Origin: an uncultured Blautia sp.
Lineage (GTDB): Bacteria > Bacillota > Clostridia > Lachnospirales > Lachnospiraceae
NCBI GenBank assembly: GCA_900547685.1
Contig: URHS01000014.1
Span: forward strand, 1 to 50,192
Direction of reading: 5' to 3'
Length of the DNA: 50,192 nt
Below, piece by piece: positions 33,679 through 43,264 of the stretch (position 1 is the stretch's first letter; each line of letters begins with the position of its first letter). The translations under genes and the position numbers were made by a program. The notes under the pieces are model-generated. The model was not told the DNA's origin and made no database searches. It saw nothing but the letters and a program-made list of their open reading frames with translations.

Positions 33679-35592
33679 CTAATTTAATTTTTCTATTTCA
33701 TCCATCCAAATTCTCACATTTGCATCGCTTGGCATACGCAAATCTCCTCTCGGTGAAACAGATACGCTTCCTACCTTTGGTCCATCCGGCAGACAGGAAC
33801 GCTTAAACTGCTGTGAGAAAAATCTCCAATAACACTTTCTCATCCATTTTAAAATTTCTTCTTCTGTATAAATTCCCTTAAAGGTTTTCTTGGCAATACG
33901 GTAAATCTTAGAAGGTGAAAAATGAAAACGCAGCATATAGTAAAGGAAAAAGTCATGAAGCTCATAAGGTCCTACTAAATCCTCTGTTTTCTGTGCAATC
34001 TCACCTTCCTTTGGAGGCAATAACTCCGGACTTACCGGGGTATCTAAAACATCTCTTAAAATCTCCGCAAGATTTTCCTCCTTACAGGTATCCGCATAAT
34101 GACGCACCAAATGACGTACCATGGTTTTGGGCACTCCGGCATTCACACCATACATAGACATATGATCTCCGTTATAAGTTGCCCATCCAAGCGCCAGCTC
34201 TGAGAAATCTCCCGTTCCGATTACCATGCCTCCCTGCTGATTGGCAATATCCATAATCACTTGTGTTCTCTCTCTTGCCTGTGCATTTTCAAAGGTAACA
34301 TCATGTACATTATAATCATGACCAATATCCTCGAAATGCTGCAAAACAGCTTTTTTAATATCGACTTCCAAAAGTTCTGCGCCCAAACGCTTTGTCAGCT
34401 CGCAGGCATTTGTATACGTTCTGTCTGTAGTTCCAAAGCATGGCATGGTCACTGCTGTAATGTTTTTCCTGTCCAGTCCCATAAAATCCATGGCTCTTGC
34501 TGTAACCAGAAGTGCAAGGGTGGAGTCCAAACCGCCTGAAATACCCAGAACAGCAGATTTGCAGCCTGTATGCTCCATTCTCTTTTTCAATCCCATTGCC
34601 TGTATTGTAAGAATTTCCTCGCATCTTTTTGCTCTCTCTGAATCACAATCCGGTACAAAAGGATTTTTTGCAAAATCATTATAAAGTTCTGTTTCTTCTA
34701 TTGGTAAATGAAAGGAAATATGAAGATGCTTTTCTCCTTTTTCCTCCAGCCACGTAGAAATTCTTCTTCTCTCTCCACGAAGCTTCTGAATATCCAGTAC
34801 TGCATAAATTGTTTCATTTTTAAATAACTGTGCCTCTGCAAGAAGACTTCCATTTTCACAGATTAAGTTCTGCCCTCCGAAAACCAAATCCTGTGTAGAC
34901 TCTCCGTTTCCGGCCGTAGCATATATATATCCACATAAAAGTCTTGCAGACTGCCCTTTCACCAACTCTCTGCGATACTCTGATTTTCCTGCAATTTCAT
35001 CACTGGCAGACAAATTTACAATTACATTAGCTCCTGCCATAGCATGAAACAGTCCCGGTGATGCAGGAGTCCATACATCTTCACAGATTTCGGCGGCAAC
35101 ACAAAGCTGCGGCATTTCTTCACATGCAAACAGCACCTTACTTCCAAAAGGAACCATTTTATCTCCCAACTTTATCTCGCCTTCTATATCTCTGCCTGAA
35201 GTAAAATATCTTGCTTCATAAAATTCACCATAATTAGGAATACTGTGTTTGGGAATAATTCCCAAAATTTCTCCTCTGTTAATTGCTGCAGCTGTATTAT
35301 AAAGCTTACCATTGTATTCCAAAGGAAGTCCTACAAAAATAAGTCCCTCTGTGTCTTTTAATTCCTCTGCTAAAGCCAAAAGCTGTTTCTTTGCTGATTG
35401 TAATAAAGTTTCATTAAAAAATAAATCATGACAGGTATAGCCTGTAATACACAGCTCAGGAAATACCAAAATTCTGGCTCCTGCTGCACTCATTTCTTTT
35501 GCTTTTTTCACAATTTCCTGTGTGTTATGGATGCAATCTGCCACTTCAATTTGCGGTGTTGCTGCTGCTACTTTTATGAAACCATCCTTCAT
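33679..35592 (-). CDS. nadE: Glutamine-dependent NAD+ synthetase
   Basis: Makes NAD+ from deamido-NAD+, ATP and glutamine. The 637 residues carry an N-terminal nitrilase-type glutaminase domain with catalytic Glu (VFPELCITGY), Lys (PKHSIPNYGEFYE) and Cys (AAEICEDVW), and a C-terminal synthetase with the PP-loop LGISGGLDST and GTGDFSELALGW. Both halves are complete. It ends 1 base after the shared terminator and follows hslO by 25 bases. Confidence 0.97.
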   Translation of the reverse strand: MKDGFIKVAAATPQIEVADCIHNTQEIVKKAKEMSAAGARILVFPELCITGYTCHDLFFNETLLQSAKKQLLALAEELKDTEGLIFVGLPLEYNGKLYNTAAAINRGEILGIIPKHSIPNYGEFYEARYFTSGRDIEGEIKLGDKMVPFGSKVLFACEEMPQLCVAAEICEDVWTPASPGLFHAMAGANVIVNLSASDEIAGKSEYRRELVKGQSARLLCGYIYATAGNGESTQDLVFGGQNLICENGSLLAEAQLFKNETIYAVLDIQKLRGERRRISTWLEEKGEKHLHISFHLPIEETELYNDFAKNPFVPDCDSERAKRCEEILTIQAMGLKKRMEHTGCKSAVLGISGGLDSTLALLVTARAMDFMGLDRKNITAVTMPCFGTTDRTYTNACELTKRLGAELLEVDIKKAVLQHFEDIGHDYNVHDVTFENAQARERTQVIMDIANQQGGMVIGTGDFSELALGWATYNGDHMSMYGVNAGVPKTMVRHLVRHYADTCKEENLAEILRDVLDTPVSPELLPPKEGEIAQKTEDLVGPYELHDFFLYYMLRFHFSPSKIYRIAKKTFKGIYTEEEILKWMRKCYWRFFSQQFKRSCLPDGPKVGSVSVSPRGDLRMPSDANVRIWMDEIEKLN

Positions 35593-35617
35593 TACTTACC
35601 ACACCTTTCCTGCTTTT

Positions 35618-36499
35618 TTATTTTCTGCACGCTTTTAAAATATTTTTCAATTCTTCCACAGTGAAAATATAATTCTTATTACAGAAATGACAATTCATTT
35701 CAATTTCTTTTCCTTCATCAATCAGTTCCTGAATTTCTTTTCTTCCGATACTGATTAATGCTTTTTCTACTCGTTCTTTTGTACAGTTACAGTGGAACTG
35801 AGTAGGTACTTTTTCGTTGATTTCCAAATCAAATCCTGCAAGAAGTGTTTCCAGAAGGCTTTCCGGTGTGTGACCTTTCTCCAATAATTCTGTCACAGAA
35901 GTTACATTTTTCAAATTTTCTTCCAATTTTTCAATTACTGCTTCTTCTGTAAATGGCATAAGCTGGATAATAAAACCTCCTGCCTGTTTCACTGTATTGT
36001 CTTTTTCCATAAGAACACCCAGTCCTACAGAAGACGGAACCTGTTCACTGGTAGCGAAATAATAAGTTAAATCTTCTGCAATTTCACTGGTCTGTAAAAC
36101 AGTCTGCCCTACATAAGGCTCCTTTAATCCCATATCTTTAATAACATTCATAAAACCGACGCCTACAGCTCCGGCAACATCTAATTTACCTTTTTCATTT
36201 GCATGGATAACTACATTTGGGTTTCCCACATATCCCTTTACATTTCCTTTTGAATCCGCAGTTACTGTCATTCCATTTAAGGGGCCTCCTGCTTTTACCT
36301 GTAAAGTTAAAAGGTCTTTCTCACCTTTCATCATAATTCCCATCATAGAGCCTGCTGTCAGCAGACGTCCCAATGCTGCAGTTGCCACAGGACTGGTATT
36401 ATGCGCTGCTCTGGCAAACTCTACCATTTCTCTTGTGGTAGCAGCAAACGCACGAATTTGACTGTTGGCTGCAGTAGCTCTTACAATATAATCTTTCAT
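35618..36499 (-). CDS. hslO: Hsp33, redox-regulated chaperone
   Basis: Prevents protein aggregation under oxidative stress. The 293 residues include the N-terminal core (VRATAANSQIRAFAATTREMV, GRLLTAGSMMGIMMKG, GNPNV) and the C-terminal zinc switch with FHCNCTKERVEK and NCHFCNKNY, the four cysteines (CxC...CxxC) being intact. It starts 4 bases after the methyltransferase stop. Confidence 0.97.
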   Translation of the reverse strand: MKDYIVRATAANSQIRAFAATTREMVEFARAAHNTSPVATAALGRLLTAGSMMGIMMKGEKDLLTLQVKAGGPLNGMTVTADSKGNVKGYVGNPNVVIHANEKGKLDVAGAVGVGFMNVIKDMGLKEPYVGQTVLQTSEIAEDLTYYFATSEQVPSSVGLGVLMEKDNTVKQAGGFIIQLMPFTEEAVIEKLEENLKNVTSVTELLEKGHTPESLLETLLAGFDLEINEKVPTQFHCNCTKERVEKALISIGRKEIQELIDEGKEIEMNCHFCNKNYIFTVEELKNILKACRK

Positions 36500-36503
36500 C
36501 CTT

Positions 36504-37283
36504 CTATTTCTCCTGTTTTCTTGTTTTCCCTTTTTCTCTTGCTATAATATATACTCTTTCACTAACTGCTCTTGGAGGGCGGTGAGTAAAGGCATCATAT
36601 ACAGCTACAAACTCCATACCTGCTTTTGCCAGAAGATTTTTTACTTCTTCCATATCATAAGCTCTCTGATAATGAATTTCCTCGTACTTTCTGTACATAT
36701 TTTTTCCTGCTTCTTCTTCCGGAATAAACAATGTCAAATCATATTCATTTATCTGTTCTTCACAATCATAATAGTTATCCCAGATAAAGCTGGCTGTGTC
36801 CCTGTTTTCTGCAATGGTACATTCACCTAAAATTTCTTCATATTTATATTTGGTATTCATATCAAAGATAAATACTCCGCCGGGATCAAGATAATTATTG
36901 ACCAGTTGAAATACTTTAAGCAAATCATCCGGTTCAATAATATAATTCATACTGTCACATATAGAAACTATAGCACGCACAGTTCCATATAGTTCAAAAG
37001 AACGCATATCCTGTAAAAGGTACAAAATATCTTCTTTTATCTTTCCTTCTTTTTCAAGAGCAATTTCCAGCATATCGGGAGAATTATCAATTCCTATCAT
37101 ATCATAACCTGCTCTTGATAAAAGTCTTGTGGCTTTACCTGTACCACATCCTAATTCTAAAACTAATCCATCCCGTACACCATATTCCTGCAACAGACCG
37201 ATTAAATATCTACACCATTCTCTGTATGGAATGTTATCCATGAACATATCATACACACTGGCAAAACTTTCATAAGAACTCAT
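36504..37283 (-). CDS. Class I SAM-dependent methyltransferase
   Basis: 259 residues with the Rossmann methyltransferase signature: VLELGCGTGKATRLLSRAGYDMIGIDNS (motif I and the following acidic residue), DILYLLQDMRSFEL, and DPGGVFIFDMNTKYKYEE. The substrate is not evident; the C-terminal domain resembles small-molecule methyltransferases found near hslO. It shares an intergenic region with the divergent ArsR gene. Confidence 0.9.
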   Translation of the reverse strand: MSSYESFASVYDMFMDNIPYREWCRYLIGLLQEYGVRDGLVLELGCGTGKATRLLSRAGYDMIGIDNSPDMLEIALEKEGKIKEDILYLLQDMRSFELYGTVRAIVSICDSMNYIIEPDDLLKVFQLVNNYLDPGGVFIFDMNTKYKYEEILGECTIAENRDTASFIWDNYYDCEEQINEYDLTLFIPEEEAGKNMYRKYEEIHYQRAYDMEEVKNLLAKAGMEFVAVYDAFTHRPPRAVSERVYIIAREKGKTRKQEK

Positions 37284-37346
37284 TTCTGTTCTCCTTTACT
37301 TTCCTAATCTCTTTATACTATCATGAACTGAAACGCCTTGCAACTG

Positions 37347-37375
37347 TTGAAGCACTATGTGTATCATGTTATAAT
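37347..37375 (+). promoter_or_regulatory. Promoter of the ArsR-type regulator
   Basis: TTGAAG (37,347-37,352), 17-base spacer, TATAAT (37,370-37,375), 45 bases before the ATG. Confidence 0.8.
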
Positions 37376-37420
37376 ATTTTTCATGAAAATATATCCGTCG
37401 ATTATAAAATAGGAGTCACT

Positions 37421-37978
37421 ATGGAAACAATCATACTCAGAACAAAAAAAGAATTGGAAATTTACATGAACCCTGTTCGTCAGGAAATTCTTCATGAAAT
37501 GCAACGTGCCGGTGTTCCTGTTACACCCAAATACCTTTCTAATGCTCTTGGTATTTCAGCTTCTTCTATCCAATTTCATATAAAAAAATTGGAGTCCATC
37601 GGTGTCGTAACATTGGATCACACAGAACAAATACGAGGAATTTGTGCCCGTTTTTTTCGCTTAACTGATGCAATGATCAGTTTAGGCTCAGGAACAGAAC
37701 TCCAAAAAGAGCGTGATTTAATTCTGGAAAATGATGTCCGAAATATCTTTGAAAGATGTCTGGAAACTTTTCATGAGCACGTACCGGAATGTGACAGTGA
37801 AAAACAGCTTTTAGAAGCATCCTGCCTCTATGGCAATATTCTGACAGGTATTGCTTTTTTATCGGATGAAGATGCCGCATTGCTCATGAACCAGATTTAC
37901 GATTTTTTAAAAGAACACAGCACAAAAGAAGAAAATACAAAACCTTGGGAATACGCTCTTATTATGCATAAATTATAA
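37421..37978 (+). CDS. ArsR/winged-helix transcriptional regulator
   Basis: 185 residues. The first 85 form a winged helix of the ArsR class (MNPVRQEILHEMQRAGVPVTPKYLSNALGISASSIQFHIKKLESIGVV), followed by an alpha-helical sensor part without obvious metal-binding Cys/His sets. It converges with the ABC exporter gene 55 bases downstream, whose promoter carries a large palindrome; regulation of that exporter is a reasonable guess. GGAG precedes the ATG. Confidence 0.85.
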   Translation: METIILRTKKELEIYMNPVRQEILHEMQRAGVPVTPKYLSNALGISASSIQFHIKKLESIGVVTLDHTEQIRGICARFFRLTDAMISLGSGTELQKERDLILENDVRNIFERCLETFHEHVPECDSEKQLLEASCLYGNILTGIAFLSDEDAALLMNQIYDFLKEHSTKEENTKPWEYALIMHKL

Positions 37979-37990
37979 GGAGCTGTTATT

Positions 37991-38021
37991 CGGGAGTACT
38001 GTTTGAAGCGACAGTCTCCCG
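37991..38021. terminator. Hairpin between converging genes
   Basis: CGGGAG(T)ACTGT / ACAGTCTCCCG with an 8-base loop. There is no clear U-run on either strand, so termination is uncertain. Confidence 0.5.
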
Positions 38022-38033
38022 CCTAATACACCT

Positions 38034-39680
38034 CTATTGCAGTATTATCTTCTCAGCTTTTTCATACCCTGCTGTCTCATAATATTCCTCAAATACTTCG
38101 CTATGTGAGACAGTGAGCAAGGTAATTTCATTGTGAATACAATACTCCACAACACGTTTTACCAAAGTCTTTGACAACTCTTCATTTAAAGCACTGGTGG
38201 GTTCATCCAGCATAAGTATATCCGGCTTTCGTATCAATGCTCTTGCAATTCCAATCCGCTGTCTCTGACCTCCTGAAAGATTTTCTCCCTTGTTTTCAAT
38301 TTGATAATCAATCCCCTTTTCCAACACCAATTCTTCTAGACACACAACTTGAAGTATTTCTTTCACATCTTCTTCTCTATAACTTTCACCTAACGCTATA
38401 TTGTCAAATAAAGAAGTTTTGAAAATATATGGTATCTGCTGTGCCTGTATCACATGCTCGTAATAACTGTCAGGAGAAATAGCATCAATAGAAATCTGGT
38501 TATACATCATGGTAATCGCCTGCCCCTGTGTGCTGTAAAATCTGGAAATTAAATTTAATACACTTGTTTTTCCTTTTCCGCTCTCACCTTTTAGAAGAAT
38601 GTGGCTTCCTTTCTTTATCACCAGTTTTATGTTCTTTAAAATCGTTTTTCCATCTTCAAACTGATACTCTTTCGAGTCCACAGAAAATTCTTGTAATTTA
38701 TCTAAAGTATTTTTCAAATATATGGCATCTTCTTTTTCTAAAATCGGCATGATTTTTTCTTGAATAGATAATGCCTGTCTGCGCTGATTTAACATTTCCG
38801 GAATAGCCAAAACCGGTTCCTGTAAATTACCAATTAGTGCATAAGTAGTAATTAACTGCCCGATTGTAAATTGTCCGGCTAAAATCAAAAGCACCCCTGC
38901 TATCAATGCCAAAATTGGCAATGCTGTTGTCAAAACTGTATAAATAGACGTAAAAACTGCTGAAAGTCTGGAAATAATTTTACTATGCTGATAAGTATCT
39001 CTATCTATAAATCTATCTAATTGCTTCTTAAAAAAATCCTCTTTTCGATACTGCTTTATGTCTTTTATTCCATTGAAGGACTCCATAATTCTCTGGTTCA
39101 TTTCGCAATTAGAAACTTGTAAATCATACGTCTTATTGCCGATTTTTTTGCTGATATAATGAGTAAGAGAAAAACAAATTATAATAATTACCAAAATAAA
39201 TGCTGTAATCAGAACATTATAATAAAACAAAATTGCAAAAGCTATAACTAAAGTAACTGCATTGCTGATTACTGCGATTAAACCAATGCTTTTCCAGTCA
39301 GAAATAAATTTGCTGTCTTCTTTAATCATGGATAATAATAATGTAGATGAATGTTTTTCATGAAAAATATATTTTTTATCTACTGCTTTTCCAAAAAGAC
39401 TTTTCACCAAAGCATAATGACATGTATATTCCAAATCCCTGAAAAAATATTGAAAAATACAATTAATCAAAAAAAATGCAAAAATCAGCAGCACACTTTC
39501 TTTTAAATAGCCAATCGTCATTTCAAGTTTATTGACTGTAATACTGTCTACTGCTTTCTGCATAATAATTAAAAGCAAAAATTTTGACAATACCATAAGA
39601 ACAGAAAGTGCTATGGTAAGGATTTGCTTTTTTCTAAATTGCAAAAATACTTTATTAATTTCCGTATGAAATTTTTTCAT
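38034..39680 (-). CDS. ABC exporter, fused membrane and ATPase domains
   Basis: 548 residues: six membrane helices in the first 310 residues, then an ATPase with Walker A KGESGKGKTS, Q-loop VIQAQQIPYIF, signature NLSGGQRQR, Walker B ILMLDEPTSALNE and the switch His in LTVSHSE. Members of this half-size class export drugs, peptides or lipids as homodimers or heterodimers; no partner gene is next to it. The promoter is overlaid by a 37-bp palindrome, which points to tight repression and to induction by an unknown compound. Confidence 0.92.
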   Translation of the reverse strand: MKKFHTEINKVFLQFRKKQILTIALSVLMVLSKFLLLIIMQKAVDSITVNKLEMTIGYLKESVLLIFAFFLINCIFQYFFRDLEYTCHYALVKSLFGKAVDKKYIFHEKHSSTLLLSMIKEDSKFISDWKSIGLIAVISNAVTLVIAFAILFYYNVLITAFILVIIIICFSLTHYISKKIGNKTYDLQVSNCEMNQRIMESFNGIKDIKQYRKEDFFKKQLDRFIDRDTYQHSKIISRLSAVFTSIYTVLTTALPILALIAGVLLILAGQFTIGQLITTYALIGNLQEPVLAIPEMLNQRRQALSIQEKIMPILEKEDAIYLKNTLDKLQEFSVDSKEYQFEDGKTILKNIKLVIKKGSHILLKGESGKGKTSVLNLISRFYSTQGQAITMMYNQISIDAISPDSYYEHVIQAQQIPYIFKTSLFDNIALGESYREEDVKEILQVVCLEELVLEKGIDYQIENKGENLSGGQRQRIGIARALIRKPDILMLDEPTSALNEELSKTLVKRVVEYCIHNEITLLTVSHSEVFEEYYETAGYEKAEKIILQ

Positions 39681-39694
39681 ATAAATCCCCCTTT

Positions 39695-39731
39695 ATACAT
39701 TACATATAATGTAACATTATATGTAATGTAT
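39695..39731. promoter_or_regulatory. 37-bp perfect palindrome, operator of the ABC exporter
   Basis: ATACATTACATATAATG (39,695-39,711), TAA, CATTATATGTAATGTAT (39,715-39,731): 17-base arms without mismatch. Inside are two overlapping 15-base sites of the form TTACATATAATGTWA. TTGACA lies directly upstream on the minus strand (39,732-39,737), so a bound repressor would cover the core promoter. Confidence 0.85.
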
Positions 39732-39766
39732 TGTCAACTTTAAATGTCCGACTTTGTTTCTAACAG

Positions 39767-39795
39767 TTGTAAGTCTTTTTTTCATCTGCTATACT
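39767..39795 (+). promoter_or_regulatory. Promoter of the Rpn-family gene
   Basis: TTGTAA (39,767-39,772), 17-base spacer, TATACT (39,790-39,795), 38 bases before the ATG. Confidence 0.7.
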
Positions 39796-39833
39796 TTACT
39801 TTATAGAATTCCTCTGTAAAGTGGAGGAAAAAT

Positions 39834-40712
39834 ATGAATACATCATTAAAAGATCTTACAATCAAAAATAATTTTATGTTTGCAGCAGTAATGTCAAATG
39901 AAGAAAACTGCAAAGGTTTTCTGGAACGTGCTCTCCCTATTAAAATCGAACATGTAGAAATCAGTACAGAAAAAAATATCGTCTATCACCCGGAGTATAA
40001 AGGTGTTCGACTAGACGTTTATGCAAAAGATGAAAATAATACTCGCTATAATGTAGAAATGCAGGTATTAAAACAGACAGCGCTTGGTCACAGAAGCCGC
40101 TATTATCAAAGTCAGATGGATATGGAGCTTTTGGAAAAAGGTTGTGAATATGCAGAACTTCCCGATAGTTATGTAATTTTCCTATGTGACTTTGACCCTT
40201 TTTGCGAAGGAAAGTATCGTTATACTTTTCGTACAGCCTGCGAGGAAACAGAAAATGTTGCTCTAAAAGACGGACGCTGTATCGTATTTTTAAATACCCG
40301 TGGAAAAAATGCCGAAGACGTACCAAAAGAACTGGTTTCTTTCCTAAAGTTCGTGCATGCAGATTTAAAAGAAAGTCAGAAAGACTTTGAGGACGATTAT
40401 GTAAGACAAGTACAAAAATCAGTTACTCATATCAAAGAAAACAGAAAAATGGAGGAAAAATTTATGCTTTTGGAAGAATTACTAAAAGATGAACGTAAAG
40501 AAGGCATAAAAGAAGGTATCCAAAAAGGTCGGCAAGAAGGACAGTTAAAAATGGCTACGGAGATGCTTCAGATGACCTTATGCAAATTTGGACAATTACC
40601 AGACAGCCTTTTAAAGACTTTACAGGAACAGCAAGATATAGAAATACTTAAAAAGTGGATGCAGACAGCTTTAACCGTCCAGTCACTGGATGAATTTATT
40701 TCTAAAATGTAA
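39834..40712 (+). CDS. Rpn-family recombination-promoting nuclease / putative transposase
   Basis: 292 residues of the PD-(D/E)XK transposase group: NNFMFAAVMSNEENCKGFLERAL, then the catalytic core GVRLDVYAKDENNTRYNVEMQV (D...ExQ) and YYQSQMDMELLEKG. The C-terminus holds the family's repeated charged segment (KEGIKEGIQKGRQEGQ). Rpn proteins are known as DNA nucleases that raise recombination and some act in phage defence. No terminal inverted repeats or target-site duplication are visible, so mobility is not shown. GGAGG precedes the ATG. Confidence 0.88.
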   Translation: MNTSLKDLTIKNNFMFAAVMSNEENCKGFLERALPIKIEHVEISTEKNIVYHPEYKGVRLDVYAKDENNTRYNVEMQVLKQTALGHRSRYYQSQMDMELLEKGCEYAELPDSYVIFLCDFDPFCEGKYRYTFRTACEETENVALKDGRCIVFLNTRGKNAEDVPKELVSFLKFVHADLKESQKDFEDDYVRQVQKSVTHIKENRKMEEKFMLLEELLKDERKEGIKEGIQKGRQEGQLKMATEMLQMTLCKFGQLPDSLLKTLQEQQDIEILKKWMQTALTVQSLDEFISKM

Positions 40713-40745
40713 TATTCTACTACAAAAAAACTCAAATCAAAAATA

Positions 40746-40779
40746 CCAGCAAACATTGAACATTTGCAATGTTTGCTGG
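40746..40779 (+). repeat. Perfect 13-bp hairpin after the Rpn gene
   Basis: CCAGCAAACATTG, 8-base loop, CAATGTTTGCTGG. No U-run follows, so it may act as an RNA-stabilising or weak terminating structure. Confidence 0.6.
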
Positions 40780-40842
40780 CAACTATAAACATTTCAATGC
40801 CATTTCAGGCAAAATTTCAAAAAGCACAGAGGAATTCTATTG

Positions 40843-40871
40843 TTGTATCCTATTCTTTTTTGTTATATACT
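40843..40871 (+). promoter_or_regulatory. Promoter of the HicB-like gene
   Basis: TTGTAT (40,843-40,848), 17-base spacer, TATACT (40,866-40,871), 37 bases before the ATG. Confidence 0.75.
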
Positions 40872-40908
40872 TTTCTTATCTTGTTTTAACTTTAGAAGGG
40901 AGATTATT

Positions 40909-41187
40909 ATGAAATTTATATATCCTGCTGTTTTCAGCAAAAAAGACGATGGAACTTATCAGGGATATTTTCCTGATTTAGAATGTTGTTATGCAAAAGG
41001 AGATACCTTGGAAGATGCCGTTGATGATGCCAATGAAGCCGCTTACAACTGGATTAGTCTTGAGCTTTCTGAGGAAGACTGTTCCCTACCTTCCATTTCA
41101 GATATCAGCGATATGAACTTAAAAGAAGGCGATATCGTAAGAAATATTTCCGTAAATATTCGCTTTTATGAAGGATGGGACGAATAA
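40909..41187 (+). CDS. HicB-like protein without HicA partner
   Basis: 92 residues from the ATG at 40,909 (GAAGGGAG 7 bases upstream); an upstream in-frame start would give a hydrophobic leader and is not supported. FIYPAVFSKKDDGTYQGYFPDLECCYAKGDTLEDAVDDANEA is the HicB partial RNase-H-like fold. A C-terminal DNA-binding domain is lacking, and there is no hicA-sized gene on either side. It is probably a solitary HicB-type protein of unknown role, not a complete toxin-antitoxin pair. Confidence 0.85.
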   Translation: MKFIYPAVFSKKDDGTYQGYFPDLECCYAKGDTLEDAVDDANEAAYNWISLELSEEDCSLPSISDISDMNLKEGDIVRNISVNIRFYEGWDE

Positions 41188-41212
41188 AATTTTTTAAAAT
41201 AGTCTATATTGC

Positions 41213-41245
41213 AAGGAGGCTGTTTCAACCGCAGCCTCCTTTTTT
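41213..41245 (+). terminator. Terminator of the HicB-like gene
   Basis: AAGGAGGCTG / CAGCCTCCTT, 10 bp perfect, loop of 9, followed by UUUUU. It abuts the stop of the converging permease gene. Confidence 0.93.
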
Positions 41246-43264
41246 CTATCTTGTTTTATCACCTTTTATAATTCGCAAAGAACACAACTGAGCAATCAGG
41301 AAATATCCCCCATAGAAAAACAACACTAACAATACTGCGGCTGTAAGTCCCGGTAAAATACTCTGCTCTCCATAAATAGAAAGCAACTGATTACATACCT
41401 GAATACCAAAGACAGAGTGAATACCCGCCACCAAAACAGGCAAACCAAAGAACATAGTATTTTGTTTCCATACCACTGCCCTGATTTTTCTTTCTTCGCA
41501 TCCCAATTTTCTCAAGATTTCATACTTATCCTTACTGTCTGCTGCATCAGAAAGTACTTTTAAGGATAAAATTGCTGCTCCGGAAAGCAGAAAGCTGATT
41601 CCCAGATACATTCCCAGAAAGATATACATGGCGCTTGCCCCAATACTGTCGTCTACAATATTAGAACGTGTAACTGTAATAATCGGATAGGCAGCTTCTC
41701 TGGATTTCTTCATATTATTGAAAATCTGTTCATCTACCATACTTCTAAATTTTTTGCTACGATTTTTATAATTGGCAGCAATATAATTACAATACTGCTT
41801 ACATTGTGATAAATCCGCTTCATCCGGAAGAAGTAAAATTCCTCGATTATATTTTTCATAATTCATCATTACAAATCCATCTTGACAAACGTTTTCTTTT
41901 GCATAATATTTCTTACCCTGAAAACTAATCTCTTTATTTTCTTTAAATCCTCTGTTAAATAATTGCACTGCACCCTCTTGATTTGCCACAATCAGATATT
42001 CATTTTCATTCAGGCTATATGTTTTTTGATGATACATCTTGGCAAATTTATTATAATCACTCACTTTCATAACTTCCACCGGAGCATTGGCAAATTCTTC
42101 TCCGTAAAATTCCATATTCTCCAACAAATAATTTCCTAAAACAGCTATATTTGTAATTTCCTCACTGTAGAAAGAATATGCTTCTGTACTGTCACGAAAA
42201 ATGTCTATAGAAATGTTCCTTTCTTTAAAAACATCTCCTATGGTCTTGTGGTCTTCTATTACTGTTTTTTCCATAGAAATATCCGCAGGTGCCAATTCAT
42301 CTACTAACTTATCTTTATAAGCCTTTCTGGTAAACACCGAAGTAATAATACAGATTGTCATAAAAAGTAAAAGACAGATAATGGTCGCAGAAGCTACCAT
42401 AGAATTTAATTTATTGGAAATCTCTCCCACTGCAAAAGAATTTAATCCTTTATAATATAACTTCGATACTTTCCCTGCCATTGCCGCAAAAAAACCGGAA
42501 GCAGACCAAAAGACCATAAAAGTTCCAATAATTCCCAGAATAATCTGGGTAAACACATCTACTTCCGTAGAAAGAGCCTGTGCATTACCTGTTACATTAT
42601 AATAAGCATATCCCAGAATTACCCATGCCAAAATAAAAACCAAAACACTGAGAATTGGATTTTTCAAAATATTCTTTTCTTTTTTCTTTTCAGCAGTAAG
42701 AAAACAGATTAGTCTGGCACGACTGATTTCCCATGTATTTAAAATCATTACTACCATATAGATTATCAGAAAATAGATTATGGATTTGATAACCGCTTTT
42801 CCTGACACTGTAAATACAAATTTTGATAAATCTGCTTCAAAAATTTTCGATACAAAAAGAGACATAAACTGAGAAAGTCCAATTCCCACAAGAAGCCCTG
42901 CTCCCAGTGAAATAATCCCCATAAAGACCGTTTCTATCCACAGCATTCCTGAAATTTGTGTTTTCTTCATTCCTAATGTAAGGTAAACAGCAAATTCTTT
43001 TTTTCTTTTTTTCAACATAAAACGACTGGCATATACAATCAGATATCCCAAAATAAACGATACAAAAACACTAACGCCTTCTAACGCCCTATTCATCATA
43101 TCAATAATTTCTGCCTTTGTTTTTGTCACTTCCATCATGGCTGTTTGGGTTTCAATAGCATTAAAAATATAAAATACTGCCACACCTAAAATCAAAGTAA
43201 AAAAATACACAAAATAGTCACGAATGCTTTTTTTAAAGTTCTTTCTGGAAAGATTAAACAACAT
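41246..43264 (-). CDS. bceB: BceB-type ABC permease (antimicrobial-peptide detoxification)
   Basis: 672 residues with ten hydrophobic segments in the Bce order: one helix, a FtsX domain (about 55-180), two more pairs, then a large extracytoplasmic region of roughly 200 residues (about 310-515) and a last FtsX block near the C-terminus. The large domain binds lipid-II-cycle targets of peptide antibiotics in characterised members. It overlaps the ATPase gene by 11 bases. With the sensor kinase and regulator upstream this forms a complete Bce module. Confidence 0.9.
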   Translation of the reverse strand: MLFNLSRKNFKKSIRDYFVYFFTLILGVAVFYIFNAIETQTAMMEVTKTKAEIIDMMNRALEGVSVFVSFILGYLIVYASRFMLKKRKKEFAVYLTLGMKKTQISGMLWIETVFMGIISLGAGLLVGIGLSQFMSLFVSKIFEADLSKFVFTVSGKAVIKSIIYFLIIYMVVMILNTWEISRARLICFLTAEKKKEKNILKNPILSVLVFILAWVILGYAYYNVTGNAQALSTEVDVFTQIILGIIGTFMVFWSASGFFAAMAGKVSKLYYKGLNSFAVGEISNKLNSMVASATIICLLLFMTICIITSVFTRKAYKDKLVDELAPADISMEKTVIEDHKTIGDVFKERNISIDIFRDSTEAYSFYSEEITNIAVLGNYLLENMEFYGEEFANAPVEVMKVSDYNKFAKMYHQKTYSLNENEYLIVANQEGAVQLFNRGFKENKEISFQGKKYYAKENVCQDGFVMMNYEKYNRGILLLPDEADLSQCKQYCNYIAANYKNRSKKFRSMVDEQIFNNMKKSREAAYPIITVTRSNIVDDSIGASAMYIFLGMYLGISFLLSGAAILSLKVLSDAADSKDKYEILRKLGCEERKIRAVVWKQNTMFFGLPVLVAGIHSVFGIQVCNQLLSIYGEQSILPGLTAAVLLVLFFYGGYFLIAQLCSLRIIKGDKTR

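Noticed and set aside
39834..40712. Rpn gene as a complete insertion element
   Set aside because: No terminal inverted repeats or target-site duplications seen around it; the flanking hairpins are unrelated to each other.
40840..41187. Complete HicAB toxin-antitoxin pair
   Set aside because: No HicA-like frame of 50-80 codons in either strand next to the HicB-like gene.
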